Part shown: positions 17,614-25,944 of the stretch, piece by piece
Layout of the letters: every line of letters starts with the position of its first letter
How positions within the stretch are numbered: position 1 is the stretch's first letter
Assembly: GCF_000934605.2 (NCBI RefSeq)
Contig: NZ_CP010897.2
Location: forward strand, 744,001-808,000
DNA from: Pandoraea vervacti
GTDB lineage: Bacteria; Pseudomonadota; Gammaproteobacteria; Burkholderiales; Burkholderiaceae
Reading direction: 5' to 3'
DNA length: 64,000 nucleotides
Translations under genes and position numbers: made by a program
The notes under the pieces: model-generated
The model's database searches: none
What the model was told of the DNA's origin: nothing
What the model saw: the letters and a program-made list of their open reading frames with translations, nothing else

Positions 17614-19263
17614 TTACGACGCGAGCCAGACGTCGGCCAGCGCGTCGCCCTGCACGTTGGCGCTCGTCGTGGCGCTGCGCACGTTGGTGCGTGTGAGCGT
17701 GAACGACTCCATCTCGACGAGCGGCACCAGTGGCACGTCCGTCGCTGCCAGGCGTGCGAACTCGTGTGCGAGCTTCTGGCGCTTTGCGTTGTCGGTCTCG
17801 ACGGTCAGCTTGTCGACGAGCGCATCCATCGCCGGATTCGAATAGCCGGTGGCATTGCGGAACGCCGCACCTTTGACGATGCCGTCCGTGGTGAAGAACT
17901 GCGTCACGACCGGCACGAGTTCGAGCGGCGCGGTGAAGTTCGAGACGGCGATGTCGTAGTCGTAATCGCTGTAAATGCGCTTGAGTGCAGTTGCGCGATC
18001 GAGCGAATCGAGCTTCACGGTGATGCCGATGTCCTGCAATGCCTGCTTGAGGTACTGACCGAGCTTGGCGTTCTCTTCGAACCACGCGGCGGCGACCAGA
18101 TTGACGGAGAAGCGCGAGCCGTTCTTGCGCGGCAGGCCGGCGGCGTCGAGCAGCGCATTCGCCTTGGCGGGATCGAACGGATACTTCGGCACGTCGTCGG
18201 TGAAGAACAACGAATTGGTGCGGAAGATCGGGGAGACGGCTGGCTTGCCCCGACCGAAGTAGATCGTGTCGATGATGAACTTGCGGTCGATGGCGTGCAA
18301 AATCGCCTGACGCACTTCGCGGCGCTTCACGTGCTCGCGTCGCTGGTTGAATTCTGCGGTCACCGTCCACGCGTCGTTCTCGTAGCCCTTCGTGTCGACG
18401 GCGATCTTGCCCGTCTTCACGAGCCGGTCGATGTCGCGTGCCGGCACCGGGTTGGAGAAGGCCACCTGCAACTCCCCGGTCTCCAGCGCGGCCGAGCGCG
18501 ACGCGGGGTCGCCCCACCAGCGAATGATGAGCTTTTCTGGGTAGGGCTGCGCCGAGTTCCAGTATTGCTCGTTGCGCGTGTATGCGACATGGCTGCCTCG
18601 CACCCACTGTCCATATTTCCACGGCCCCGTGCCGATCGGCGTGTTGTTCAGCGGGTTCGTAATGATGTCCTTGCCCGCATAGAGATGCTTCGGCACGACC
18701 ACCTGATACTGACCGGCGAGGATCGACTTGAAGAAGAACTCCGGCACCGGGCTGGAGAATTCGAGCTTGACGGTATGGGCATCGGTCGCGCTGACCCGCT
18801 TGAGCGATTTCAGCGCAACGCCCGCTGCGATCGGCTTCCAGTGCTCCTGCACGTTGTAGACCACGTCATCGGCGGTGAATGGTTTGCCGTCGTGCCAGAG
18901 CACGTTCTTGCGAAGCGACACCGTGTACGTCCTGAAGTCGGCGGAGGCGCGTACGTCCGTGGCCAGCACCGGCTGGAACGCGAGCTTCTCGTCGATCTTG
19001 AGCAGACGCTCGAGAATCTTGGTCGACGTCATGAACGGACTGGAGCCGCCGCCGCCCGGCACGAAGAGCGCCTGCGGTTCGAGCCCGCCCCAGCTTGCCA
19101 CGAGCGTGCCGCCACGACGCGGTACGCCGTCCGCTGCGACGGCGCGCGTGGGAGACACCAGCCAACCGGCGGTGCCCGCGAGCACGGCGGAGGTGGCAGC
19201 CAGTGTGCCGCTGGCGCTGCGATAGAGAAACTGACGACGGGACAGGCCCCGGGACTTGCGCAT
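17614..19263 (-). CDS. periplasmic substrate-binding protein, SBP family 5, Tat signal
   Basis: A 549-residue family-5 solute-binding protein (DppA/OppA type). The N-terminus has a twin-arginine signal, LSRRQFLYRSASG, then a hydrophobic stretch and an AVAAD cleavage region near residue 44. The body shows the family hallmark WHDGKPFTADDVVYNVQEH and later a long C-terminal lobe. Ligands of the family include peptides, glycosides, opines and metal chelates, so the ligand stays open. It is upstream of both permeases. Confidence 0.9.
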   Translation of the reverse strand: MRKSRGLSRRQFLYRSASGTLAATSAVLAGTAGWLVSPTRAVAADGVPRRGGTLVASWGGLEPQALFVPGGGGSSPFMTSTKILERLLKIDEKLAFQPVLATDVRASADFRTYTVSLRKNVLWHDGKPFTADDVVYNVQEHWKPIAAGVALKSLKRVSATDAHTVKLEFSSPVPEFFFKSILAGQYQVVVPKHLYAGKDIITNPLNNTPIGTGPWKYGQWVRGSHVAYTRNEQYWNSAQPYPEKLIIRWWGDPASRSAALETGELQVAFSNPVPARDIDRLVKTGKIAVDTKGYENDAWTVTAEFNQRREHVKRREVRQAILHAIDRKFIIDTIYFGRGKPAVSPIFRTNSLFFTDDVPKYPFDPAKANALLDAAGLPRKNGSRFSVNLVAAAWFEENAKLGQYLKQALQDIGITVKLDSLDRATALKRIYSDYDYDIAVSNFTAPLELVPVVTQFFTTDGIVKGAAFRNATGYSNPAMDALVDKLTVETDNAKRQKLAHEFARLAATDVPLVPLVEMESFTLTRTNVRSATTSANVQGDALADVWLAS

Positions 19264-19369
19264 GATGAACTCCGGAAAACTCGGCGCCCGGCGATCTCGC
19301 GAGGCGCCTTCAATCGGCTAGGCAGTGATGGCAGATGGCGCGACCGACGGCTCGGTCCGCCCGGCTTCC

Positions 19370-19846
19370 TTAATTGGGCGGCAACGTGGCGTAGCTCGCG
19401 CGCCCGATGGCGACGAGCGCACCCTTCGCATTGAACAGGTCGACGTCGGCGACCCCGATGCTCTTGCCGAGCCGCCGCACCCGTGCGATCGCGTGAAGAT
19501 CGGTGTCGATGGCCGGGCGCAGGTAGTCCACGCGAAAGTTGACCGTCGGCAGTCCGCGTCCGACGAGCATGCCGACGGCGAAGTCACCGACCGTATCGAT
19601 GATCGCGGCGAGTGGTCCACCGTGCCATTGGCGCGTGCCTTTACCGCGCTCGAAGGCATCCTGGAACGGAATGTCGACTTCGATGACCTGTGCGTCGTGA
19701 TCGAGCGACGTCACGCGCATGCCGAGCCAGGCGATGAACGTCGAATGATCGAACGCCTTCTGCACCTGCTCCACAGACAGCGTGGAGGGCGATTGCGTCG
19801 TCTGAGTCGTCTGAGACGTCTGGGAGGTTTGGGTCGTCGTACTCAT
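19370..19846 (-). CDS. PaaI-family hotdog thioesterase with low-complexity N-terminus
   Basis: A 158-residue protein. Residues 1-22 are a Thr/Gln/Ser-rich tract (MSTTTQTSQTSQTTQTTQSP) encoded by near-repeats at 19795-19840. The hotdog domain follows, with QWHGGPLAAIIDTVGDFAVG matching the HGG-x-D catalytic region of PaaI/YbgC thioesterases. It likely hydrolyses an acyl-CoA made in the same pathway. The ATG overlaps the preceding MDR stop by four nt (19843-19846). Confidence 0.85.
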   Translation of the reverse strand: MSTTTQTSQTSQTTQTTQSPSTLSVEQVQKAFDHSTFIAWLGMRVTSLDHDAQVIEVDIPFQDAFERGKGTRQWHGGPLAAIIDTVGDFAVGMLVGRGLPTVNFRVDYLRPAIDTDLHAIARVRRLGKSIGVADVDLFNAKGALVAIGRASYATLPPN

Positions 19847-20859
19847 GCGCCCACCAGCACTTTGCCGACGATCTGGCGGTTCTCCAGCGACGCGAGCGCC
19901 TTTGCGCCGTCTTCCAGCGGCCACTTCTTGTCCACCAGCACGCGCAGCTTGCCGCTGGCGACCAGATCGAGCAGTTCGTGCAGGTCTTCTCGCTCCCAGC
20001 CGTTCGAGCCGCGAATCTGCAATTCGAACGTCCAGATGAAGCGCAGATCCTCCTTCGGATCGAAGCCTGCCGTCGCGCCGCACGTCAGCACTCGCCCGCC
20101 CTGACGCAGCGTGCGCAGCGAGCGTGTCCAGGTGTCGCCGCCGGTGAAGTTCACCACGACGTCGACGCCGCCATTGTTCGCCGCGCCGCGACGGCGCGCG
20201 GCCTTGCCGTAGCGCGTGCGCACCACCTCGACGAAGTCTTCTTCGGTGTAATAGATGATGTCGTCCGCGCCGAGCTCGCGCAGACGTTCGCCCTTTTCGC
20301 GCGAACCGGCGCAGGCGATGACTTCGGCGCCGGCCAGCTTGGCGAGTTGCACCGCGCACACCCCCACGCCGCCACTCGCGCCCAGAATCAGCACGCGCTC
20401 GCCAGCCTTGATCTGACCAATGCGCTGCATCATGCGCAGCGCCGTGCCGTAGGCGACGGGCAGCGCCGCAGCGTCGTCGAAGGAAACGCCATCGGGCAGG
20501 CGCACCAACTGATGTTCGGGCACGCGGCAGAGTTCGGCCAGCCCCCCGTGCGTCGTTTCGCCCACGAGACCGCCGGTCACGCGATTGATCGGGTCAACCA
20601 GCACGCGATCGCCCACGGACCAGCCCTGAACGCCGGGGCCGATGCTCGCGATCTCGCCAGCGACATCGAGCCCAATGATCACCGGGAACGGCAGCTTGAT
20701 GCCGGGCATGCCGCGGCGCGTGAAGACGTCGTGATAGTTCAGCGACGAGGCGCGCACGCGCAGCACCACTTCGCCTTCGCCCGCCACGGGATCGGGAAAG
20801 TCGGTTTCTAATTTCAGGGCGCTGTTATCGCCGTGTTCACGCAATACGATGGCTTTCAT
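19843..20859 (-). CDS. zinc-type medium-chain dehydrogenase/quinone oxidoreductase
   Basis: A 338-residue MDR-superfamily protein. The N-terminal GroES-like domain runs to about residue 120 (VRASSLNYHDVFTRRG, FPVIIGLDVAGEI). The nucleotide-binding motif is LILGASGGVGVCAVQLAK. It lacks the structural-zinc cysteine cluster of classical alcohol dehydrogenases, so it is closer to the NADPH:quinone / enoyl reductase branch. It is coupled to the thioesterase gene. A 109-nt gap with no gene separates it from the DUF2817 gene. Confidence 0.85.
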   Translation of the reverse strand: MKAIVLREHGDNSALKLETDFPDPVAGEGEVVLRVRASSLNYHDVFTRRGMPGIKLPFPVIIGLDVAGEIASIGPGVQGWSVGDRVLVDPINRVTGGLVGETTHGGLAELCRVPEHQLVRLPDGVSFDDAAALPVAYGTALRMMQRIGQIKAGERVLILGASGGVGVCAVQLAKLAGAEVIACAGSREKGERLRELGADDIIYYTEEDFVEVVRTRYGKAARRRGAANNGGVDVVVNFTGGDTWTRSLRTLRQGGRVLTCGATAGFDPKEDLRFIWTFELQIRGSNGWEREDLHELLDLVASGKLRVLVDKKWPLEDGAKALASLENRQIVGKVLVGA

Positions 20860-20968
20860 ATCGATTCGAGTGTCAATTTCAGAATGAGCGTCTCCCTCGG
20901 GCAGACGCCGATGCTTGTTAAAAAACGGAAAGAGTCAGGTCGTTCTGTACGCTTGCGCGTACCTGAAC

Positions 20969-22075
20969 CTATGCGCGCGTGGCGAGCCCCTGCAGCGCTT
21001 GTGCCGTGATCTGCAACCCGTGCGCGAGCACGCTGTTGCGCCACACGGACGAGACGGGCACGAACGCGTCGAGCACGTCGGCGCGCAGTTGGCGATCACG
21101 TACGGCGTCGGGGTGGTCCTTGGCACGCGAGCGCAGCCACTGGTCGAGCCGGTTCGCCTGACTGGCGTTCGAGCCACGCGTGCCGAACTCCACGACCGCT
21201 CCGATGACCGGGCGTCCCTTGGCAAACTGCTCCACGCCACGGAATACCAGTCCTTGATAGTCGGGGCGTTGCAGCCCATGAGGGCGTTGGTCCAGCACAC
21301 GTTCGGCGCCCCACCAGCGCGTGGCTTCGCGCTGCGACTCGCTGCCTTCGGCGTTGAAGCACAGGAAGAACGGTTCTCCGTATTCGCCGATGCCCGTATG
21401 CCAGTCGATGAGGCCGATACGCTGGGCTTGAGAGAGCTCGCGCTCGACGATGGTCTGCAACGTGACGTTGGACCATTCGCGCGCACGCCCGCCATAGATG
21501 AGGCCGTCGGCGTGCGTGTACTGACCGCTGGCGAGCGTGTTGAAGAGGGCGTCCGGGCCATGCTCGGCGCGAAAGGCGTCGATGGCGCGGGCGCTTTGCG
21601 CGAGCCCTTCGGTCGTCCACTGCGCGGGAATCAGGTGATCGTGCAGCGATGCGTAGTGCGGATTGACCGGATGCGGCAAACCATGGTCGATGAAGTTGCG
21701 ATTCAGATCGACGTTGTTTTCCGTGGTACGCGTGGCGTGCGCGAAGCCGTAAGGGTTGATCGCGTGCACGAAGGTCACCGCGACGTCGTTCGGCAACGTG
21801 TCGGCGGCGTGTGCGAGCCAGGCCGTTTGCACTGCCGAGCCGGCCCCGCCCTCGAGACCGTGCGTGCCGCTGATGGCCAGCAACTGGTGCGCGGCGTGCG
21901 CCGGCCCGAGACGCGCGACATCCACACTGAGTTCGCTGCCGTCGGGCGCTTTGGCGTCGGGATGAACGTAGCTCGTCAGGCTCGCGCCCGCGCGGTCGGC
22001 GGCACTGCGAAAGCGTTGGCGCGCGTCTGCATAGTCGACGCCGAACGCCTGCCACCAGGTGGGTTGTCCGCTCAT
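20969..22075 (-). CDS. DUF2817 protein, M14-like metallocarboxypeptidase fold
   Basis: A 368-residue protein. The zinc-site pattern of M14 carboxypeptidases can be traced: ISGTHGLEGGAG supplies HxxE, FVHAINPYGFAHATR then NNVDLNRNF is the N-x-N-R substrate clamp, GLIDWHTGIG gives the third zinc histidine, and VVEFGTRG a candidate catalytic glutamate. It has no signal peptide, so it works on an imported compound, perhaps removing an amino-acid or acyl group by amide hydrolysis. It overlaps the VOC gene by four nt (22072-22075). Substrate unknown. Confidence 0.8.
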   Translation of the reverse strand: MSGQPTWWQAFGVDYADARQRFRSAADRAGASLTSYVHPDAKAPDGSELSVDVARLGPAHAAHQLLAISGTHGLEGGAGSAVQTAWLAHAADTLPNDVAVTFVHAINPYGFAHATRTTENNVDLNRNFIDHGLPHPVNPHYASLHDHLIPAQWTTEGLAQSARAIDAFRAEHGPDALFNTLASGQYTHADGLIYGGRAREWSNVTLQTIVERELSQAQRIGLIDWHTGIGEYGEPFFLCFNAEGSESQREATRWWGAERVLDQRPHGLQRPDYQGLVFRGVEQFAKGRPVIGAVVEFGTRGSNASQANRLDQWLRSRAKDHPDAVRDRQLRADVLDAFVPVSSVWRNSVLAHGLQITAQALQGLATRA

Positions 22076-22932
22076 GCCGCTTCCCCTTCCACGAACTGAA
22101 GCGCGACGTGGAAACCGTCGGCTGCGGCGACAAGTACCGAGCCGTCGTCGAGCGTGGTCCACGGCACGCCATTCTCGCGCAGCGTGGCTTGCGTCTGGGC
22201 AAGCGAGCGTGTGCGCAGAATCAGTGCGACGCTGCGCTCGCTGCCGTCGTTCGTCGTCTCGACACGGCCGAAGCGCTGCTCGGCTTCTGCCGGCGTGACG
22301 AAGTGCACGCGGGCGCGACCGGCGGTGAACGAGAAACCCTTGTCGCCGGTGGCGCTCAGAATGCCGGGGCCGAAGACACGGTCGTAGAGCGCTGCGGTAA
22401 CGGCCGGATTCGGCGACGCGATCACGAAGCCGACGATGTCCGTCACCCCGTTCGGATGGTCGCGCCATTCGTCGCGCCAGACATGCTCGGGGGTGAAGTG
22501 GTGGCAGAAGAAGGTGCGGCCATTGCGCACAAGTTCGCTGGCCAGTCGCACGGTGCGAAAGCGGGCGTCCTGCGTGGTGCCGTCGGGCAGGCGTACCGGA
22601 CGGAAAAACTCGGCGGGCGTCTCCACGCCGATGCCGCGCGCCTGCAATTCGGTGAACAGGCCGAGGGAGTCCTGTGTCTTGAAGACAAGACCGGTGAGGC
22701 CGAGCGGGGCTTGCGTGACGTCCGGTCGGGCGGTCGATTTGCCGGCTTCGTAACCGAGCAGCTCAAGATAGTTCTCGCCGAAGATCGCCAGATGGTTGCT
22801 GGTGCCGAGCGAATGATGACCTCGTTCCGTCAGCGAGAAGCCCAGCCGACGGTAGGTGTCGACGGACGCTTCGAGTTCGCCCTTGACGTTGATGACGACG
22901 TGATCGAGAACCGGTGCGGGGAGCTTGCTCAT
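22072..22932 (-). CDS. VOC-superfamily (glyoxalase/dioxygenase-like) protein
   Basis: A 286-residue vicinal-oxygen-chelate protein. The N-terminal module starts LDHVVINVKGELEASVDTYR and continues LGFSLTERGHHSLGTSNHL; a second module lies from about residue 150 (DIVGFVIASPNPAVTAALYD). This is the glyoxalase_3-like layout, whose members are often of unknown activity. It is the first gene of the leftward run. Confidence 0.8.
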   Translation of the reverse strand: MSKLPAPVLDHVVINVKGELEASVDTYRRLGFSLTERGHHSLGTSNHLAIFGENYLELLGYEAGKSTARPDVTQAPLGLTGLVFKTQDSLGLFTELQARGIGVETPAEFFRPVRLPDGTTQDARFRTVRLASELVRNGRTFFCHHFTPEHVWRDEWRDHPNGVTDIVGFVIASPNPAVTAALYDRVFGPGILSATGDKGFSFTAGRARVHFVTPAEAEQRFGRVETTNDGSERSVALILRTRSLAQTQATLRENGVPWTTLDDGSVLVAAADGFHVALQFVEGEAA

Positions 22933-23330
22933 GCCTGACCTCCAATGCGTTGATGTGGGAAGGAAACGATGGAGGTAGGGTACACAAACGCGACTACGGC
23001 GGTGAGGGCGGTGAGGGCGGTGAGGGCGGTGAGGGTGGTGGCGGCGACAAACACACCCGAAACAGAACGACTGGACACGACAGCTCCCGGCAGAAAATGG
23101 ACGACTTGCCCATTCTAGAAGCGTGCCGGGGTCAGCCCAACTGATGCTTTTTGCTTTGCTTAGCGCTGCATGTGCGCTTGTGAGCCGCTCACGAAGTGCG
23201 CGGGGCGATTGTCGGTCCGCCGTCGGTCTGTCGGCCTTGCTGGGCGGGCGCTCTCACTGGATGAGATGCCCGCGCCGACAAGATTGCTGGGCGCCTTCCG
23301 AGACGACTTTTCGCGGTCTCGGCGTCGACC
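22933..23330. other. leader region upstream of the VOC/ABC run, with a tandem repeat
   Basis: A gap of 398 nt between the VOC gene and the aldolase-like gene, both leftward. It contains the 9-nt tandem repeat listed separately. No credible gene. The upstream part (23100-23330) shows nothing I can name. Confidence 0.4.
22998..23033. repeat. four perfect 9-nt tandem repeats
   Basis: The unit GGCGGTGAG occurs four times without a mismatch, followed by a partial copy GGTGGTGGC. It lies 66-101 nt upstream of the VOC start codon, in the likely 5' leader or promoter of the ten-gene run. Confidence 0.9.
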
Positions 23331-24125
23331 TTAGCAGTCGAACGGCACCCCGGCGGCCCGCAGACGGCGCATTGCGCTGTCCAGATGAGCGCGGGCGCTG
23401 TGCGGGTCGCCCGCGCGCATGTCGGCGGCCGTGCGTCGGGCGATGGCTTCGGCTACCGGACGGAGCTCGCGTCCGGTGCTCATCGCCTTGCATTGCACTT
23501 CGCAGGCCCGTTCGAGATAGTAGAGATCATCCCACGCTTCGGCAATGCTCGGTCCTGCGACCATCACGCCGTGATGCTTCATGAACACGATATCGGCGTC
23601 GCCCATGGCCGCCGCGATGCGATCGCCTTCTTCGTTGCCCAGCGCCAGACCGTTGTAATCGGTATCGACGACGGTTCGGCCGTAGAACTTGAGGGCGGTC
23701 TGTCCTGCCCAGACAAGCGGTTCGCCCTCGCTCATTGCGAGCGCGGTTGCCCACGGCATGTGGGTGTGAAAGGCGGCGCGCACGCGCGGGTTGGCCTTAT
23801 GCAGCCGCGCATGGATGTAGAAGGCCGTGGCTTCGGGCACACCGTCGCCGGCCACGACATGGCCGTCGACGTCGCACACCAGCAGATTCGACGCCGTGAC
23901 TTCTTCGAACGCCAGTCCGAAAGCGTTGACGAGGAACCACCGGTCGCTGCCCGGCAGCATTGCCGAGAAATGATTGCAGATGCCTTCCTCGAAGCCGTGC
24001 ATCGCAGCGAGCCGGAAGCATGCCGCGAGTTCTTCGCGGGCGGTGCGTACGGCAGGCGAATCCAGATCGATATTGTCGATGTGAAGGGATGCGCCGTCGG
24101 TGCTCAACGATAGCGTATGCGCCAT
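23331..24125 (-). CDS. class II aldolase/adducin-family protein
   Basis: A 264-residue class II aldolase-fold protein. Zinc-binding histidines are in AAFHTHMPWATAL and in FMKHHGVMVAGPS; an upstream GICNHFSAML motif is the phosphate-loop region. The family includes fuculose-phosphate aldolases and decarboxylases; this subgroup is usually annotated only at family level. The start at 24125 is the one that gives the normal N-terminus. It is 79 nt after the HAD gene and likely co-transcribed. Confidence 0.85.
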   Translation of the reverse strand: MAHTLSLSTDGASLHIDNIDLDSPAVRTAREELAACFRLAAMHGFEEGICNHFSAMLPGSDRWFLVNAFGLAFEEVTASNLLVCDVDGHVVAGDGVPEATAFYIHARLHKANPRVRAAFHTHMPWATALAMSEGEPLVWAGQTALKFYGRTVVDTDYNGLALGNEEGDRIAAAMGDADIVFMKHHGVMVAGPSIAEAWDDLYYLERACEVQCKAMSTGRELRPVAEAIARRTAADMRAGDPHSARAHLDSAMRRLRAAGVPFDC

Positions 24126-24204
24126 GTCGGTCTCCTCGTGTTCACGGGTTCGCGGGGTCATTCGGTCGTGCGGGCTGCGGCACTGAAGCTGCAAAGTCAG
24201 TCCC

Positions 24205-24936
24205 CTACCACCCCAACGAATCGAATAACGGTACCACGGCGTCGAGCGTGGCGACGGTGGCGTCGGGCGTGTAATCGGGCAACGGACGGCGGCCCGTGCC
24301 GCGATCCACCCACACGCACCGGAAGCCGATGTCGCGCGCGGCGGCGTGATCGAGATGGGGGCTGGCGCAGATATGCACCACGTCGTCTTTCGTCACGCCG
24401 AGCTGAGCGTGTGCGTAATCGAACAGGCGTCGGTTCGGCTTGTACGCCCCGGCTTGCTGCGCCGTGATGACGCGATCGATGTGCCCGCCCAGTTGCGCGA
24501 CGTTGCCCGCAATGATGTCGTCGTCCGTGTTCGAGATGATGCATAGCCGGTAGCCGCGCGCCTTCAGAGCTGCGAGCGTCGGCACGACTTCAGGAAATGG
24601 CGGCATCGCGCAGATGTTGCCCGTCAGCATTTCGATGTCTTGCGGCGAGGCTTGCAGCCCGAGGTCCTGTAACGCGAGGCGAAGCCCCTCGCCGGCGACG
24701 TCACGGAAGCGGCGATGCGGCGGGGTTTGCTCCAGCGCGTGCTCGTGCCGATCGAAGGTCGAAATCAGGTCTGCCGTACCGATGTTGTGACCGGGCTTGC
24801 TTTGCAGGATGCGCGTGACGGCGTCGCGCAGGCCTTCGTCCCATTGAATGAGGGTGCCGTAGCAGTCGAAAGTGAGCCATGGCGCGCGCGTGCTGTGTTT
24901 CAGCGAAGCTTTGGGTGAAGCGGACGGAGTGGACAT
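24205..24936 (-). CDS. haloacid dehalogenase type II / HAD hydrolase
   Basis: A 243-residue HAD-superfamily protein. Motif I LTFDCYGTLIQWD carries the nucleophile Asp, motif II is CIISNTDDD, and motif III/IV lie around GAYKPNRRLFDY and HICASPHLDHAAARD. The motif I sequence is typical of L-2-haloacid dehalogenase and related phosphatases. Its start is 24936, after a Ser/Pro-rich N-terminus. It is divergent from the LysR gene at 25045, its probable regulator. Confidence 0.85.
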   Translation of the reverse strand: MSTPSASPKASLKHSTRAPWLTFDCYGTLIQWDEGLRDAVTRILQSKPGHNIGTADLISTFDRHEHALEQTPPHRRFRDVAGEGLRLALQDLGLQASPQDIEMLTGNICAMPPFPEVVPTLAALKARGYRLCIISNTDDDIIAGNVAQLGGHIDRVITAQQAGAYKPNRRLFDYAHAQLGVTKDDVVHICASPHLDHAAARDIGFRCVWVDRGTGRRPLPDYTPDATVATLDAVVPLFDSLGW

Positions 24937-25044
24937 GACGACGCTCGAAGGAGGTGGGAATGTCGTCAGCGTAGTCATTCGCTGAGATATTTGGAAATTA
25001 AATTAAAATCATCAACTTATCGAACATGCAAATATGGTGCCGCC

Positions 25045-25914
25045 ATGATGGATCTCGGCTTGCTCAAGACACTGGTCGCGGTGGTCGACGAAGGCAGTTT
25101 CACGCGGGCGGCGCAACGGGTACACCGAACGCAGTCGACCGTGAGTCAGCAGATCCGGCGGCTGGAGGACGACGTCGGACGCCAGTTGCTCATGCGAGAC
25201 CGCTCCGGGGTGAACGTCACGCCCACGCGCCACGGCGAACTGCTTGCCCAATACGCGCGCAAGCTTCTGGCAATCTCGATGGAGGCTGTCGACGCGATGG
25301 AGAACGACGCTCGCGTGTCGACGGTGCGAGTCGGGCTGCCGGAGGACATCGATGCGCGCCGCATGGCGGACATGCTCTCGCGGTTCGTGCAGACCCACGG
25401 CGACATCCGGCTGGACATCGTGGCGGGAATGAGCACCGACCTGCGCGAGCGGCTAAGTGCGGGCGACCTCGAGCTTGCGCTCGTCAAGCGCGAGCCGGGG
25501 CAGGGAGATGCCTTGATGGCGTGGCCGGAGACGCTGGTCTGGGCGATGGCGGCGAATGCCGACACAGACGCGCTGGCGCATGCGCCGGCGCCGCTCGCGC
25601 TATTTCCTCAAGGTTGCATTTACCGCCAGCGCGCGATTCGATGTCTGGATGCGGCGCAACGCCCGTGGCGCATGGCGTTCGGCAGCCACAGCCTGGCGGG
25701 CATTCAGGCAGCGGTGTCATCCGGTCTGGGCGTGTCGGTGTTGCCGGAGACGGTGCTGCTAAGCGACCACCGGATTTGCGATGCCTTGCCCCCGCCGCCG
25801 CCTGCCGAGATTGCGCTGGTGGAGGGGGGCGCTCCGCCGTCGGCACCGCGCCGTGCACTGGCCGATTTCCTCGCTGCGACAGTGGGCGAGACATTGGGGT
25901 TGACGGTGGCTTAG
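25045..25914 (+). CDS. LysR-family regulator
   Basis: A 289-residue LysR regulator. The HTH is at residues ~1-60: LGLLKTLVAVVDEGSFTRAA and then TQSTVSQQIRRLEDDVG. Tandem ATGs at 25045/25048 are the best start; the upstream in-frame ATG at 24991 lies in an AT-rich promoter segment. The product is divergent from the HAD/aldolase pair and would control it. The co-inducer is unknown. Confidence 0.83.
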   Translation: MMDLGLLKTLVAVVDEGSFTRAAQRVHRTQSTVSQQIRRLEDDVGRQLLMRDRSGVNVTPTRHGELLAQYARKLLAISMEAVDAMENDARVSTVRVGLPEDIDARRMADMLSRFVQTHGDIRLDIVAGMSTDLRERLSAGDLELALVKREPGQGDALMAWPETLVWAMAANADTDALAHAPAPLALFPQGCIYRQRAIRCLDAAQRPWRMAFGSHSLAGIQAAVSSGLGVSVLPETVLLSDHRICDALPPPPPAEIALVEGGAPPSAPRRALADFLAATVGETLGLTVA

Positions 25915-25944
25915 GGGCCATCAGGTCGTTAGCCCTTCGGACTC

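Noticed and set aside
17500..19434. 644-codon plus-strand frame opposite the SBP_5 gene
   Set aside because: No signal, no motif; the minus-strand binding protein is unambiguous.
24947..24975. Strong ribosome-site-like GAAGGAGGTG followed by ATG on the plus strand
   Set aside because: The frame stops after four codons; it is chance sequence or at most a tiny leader.
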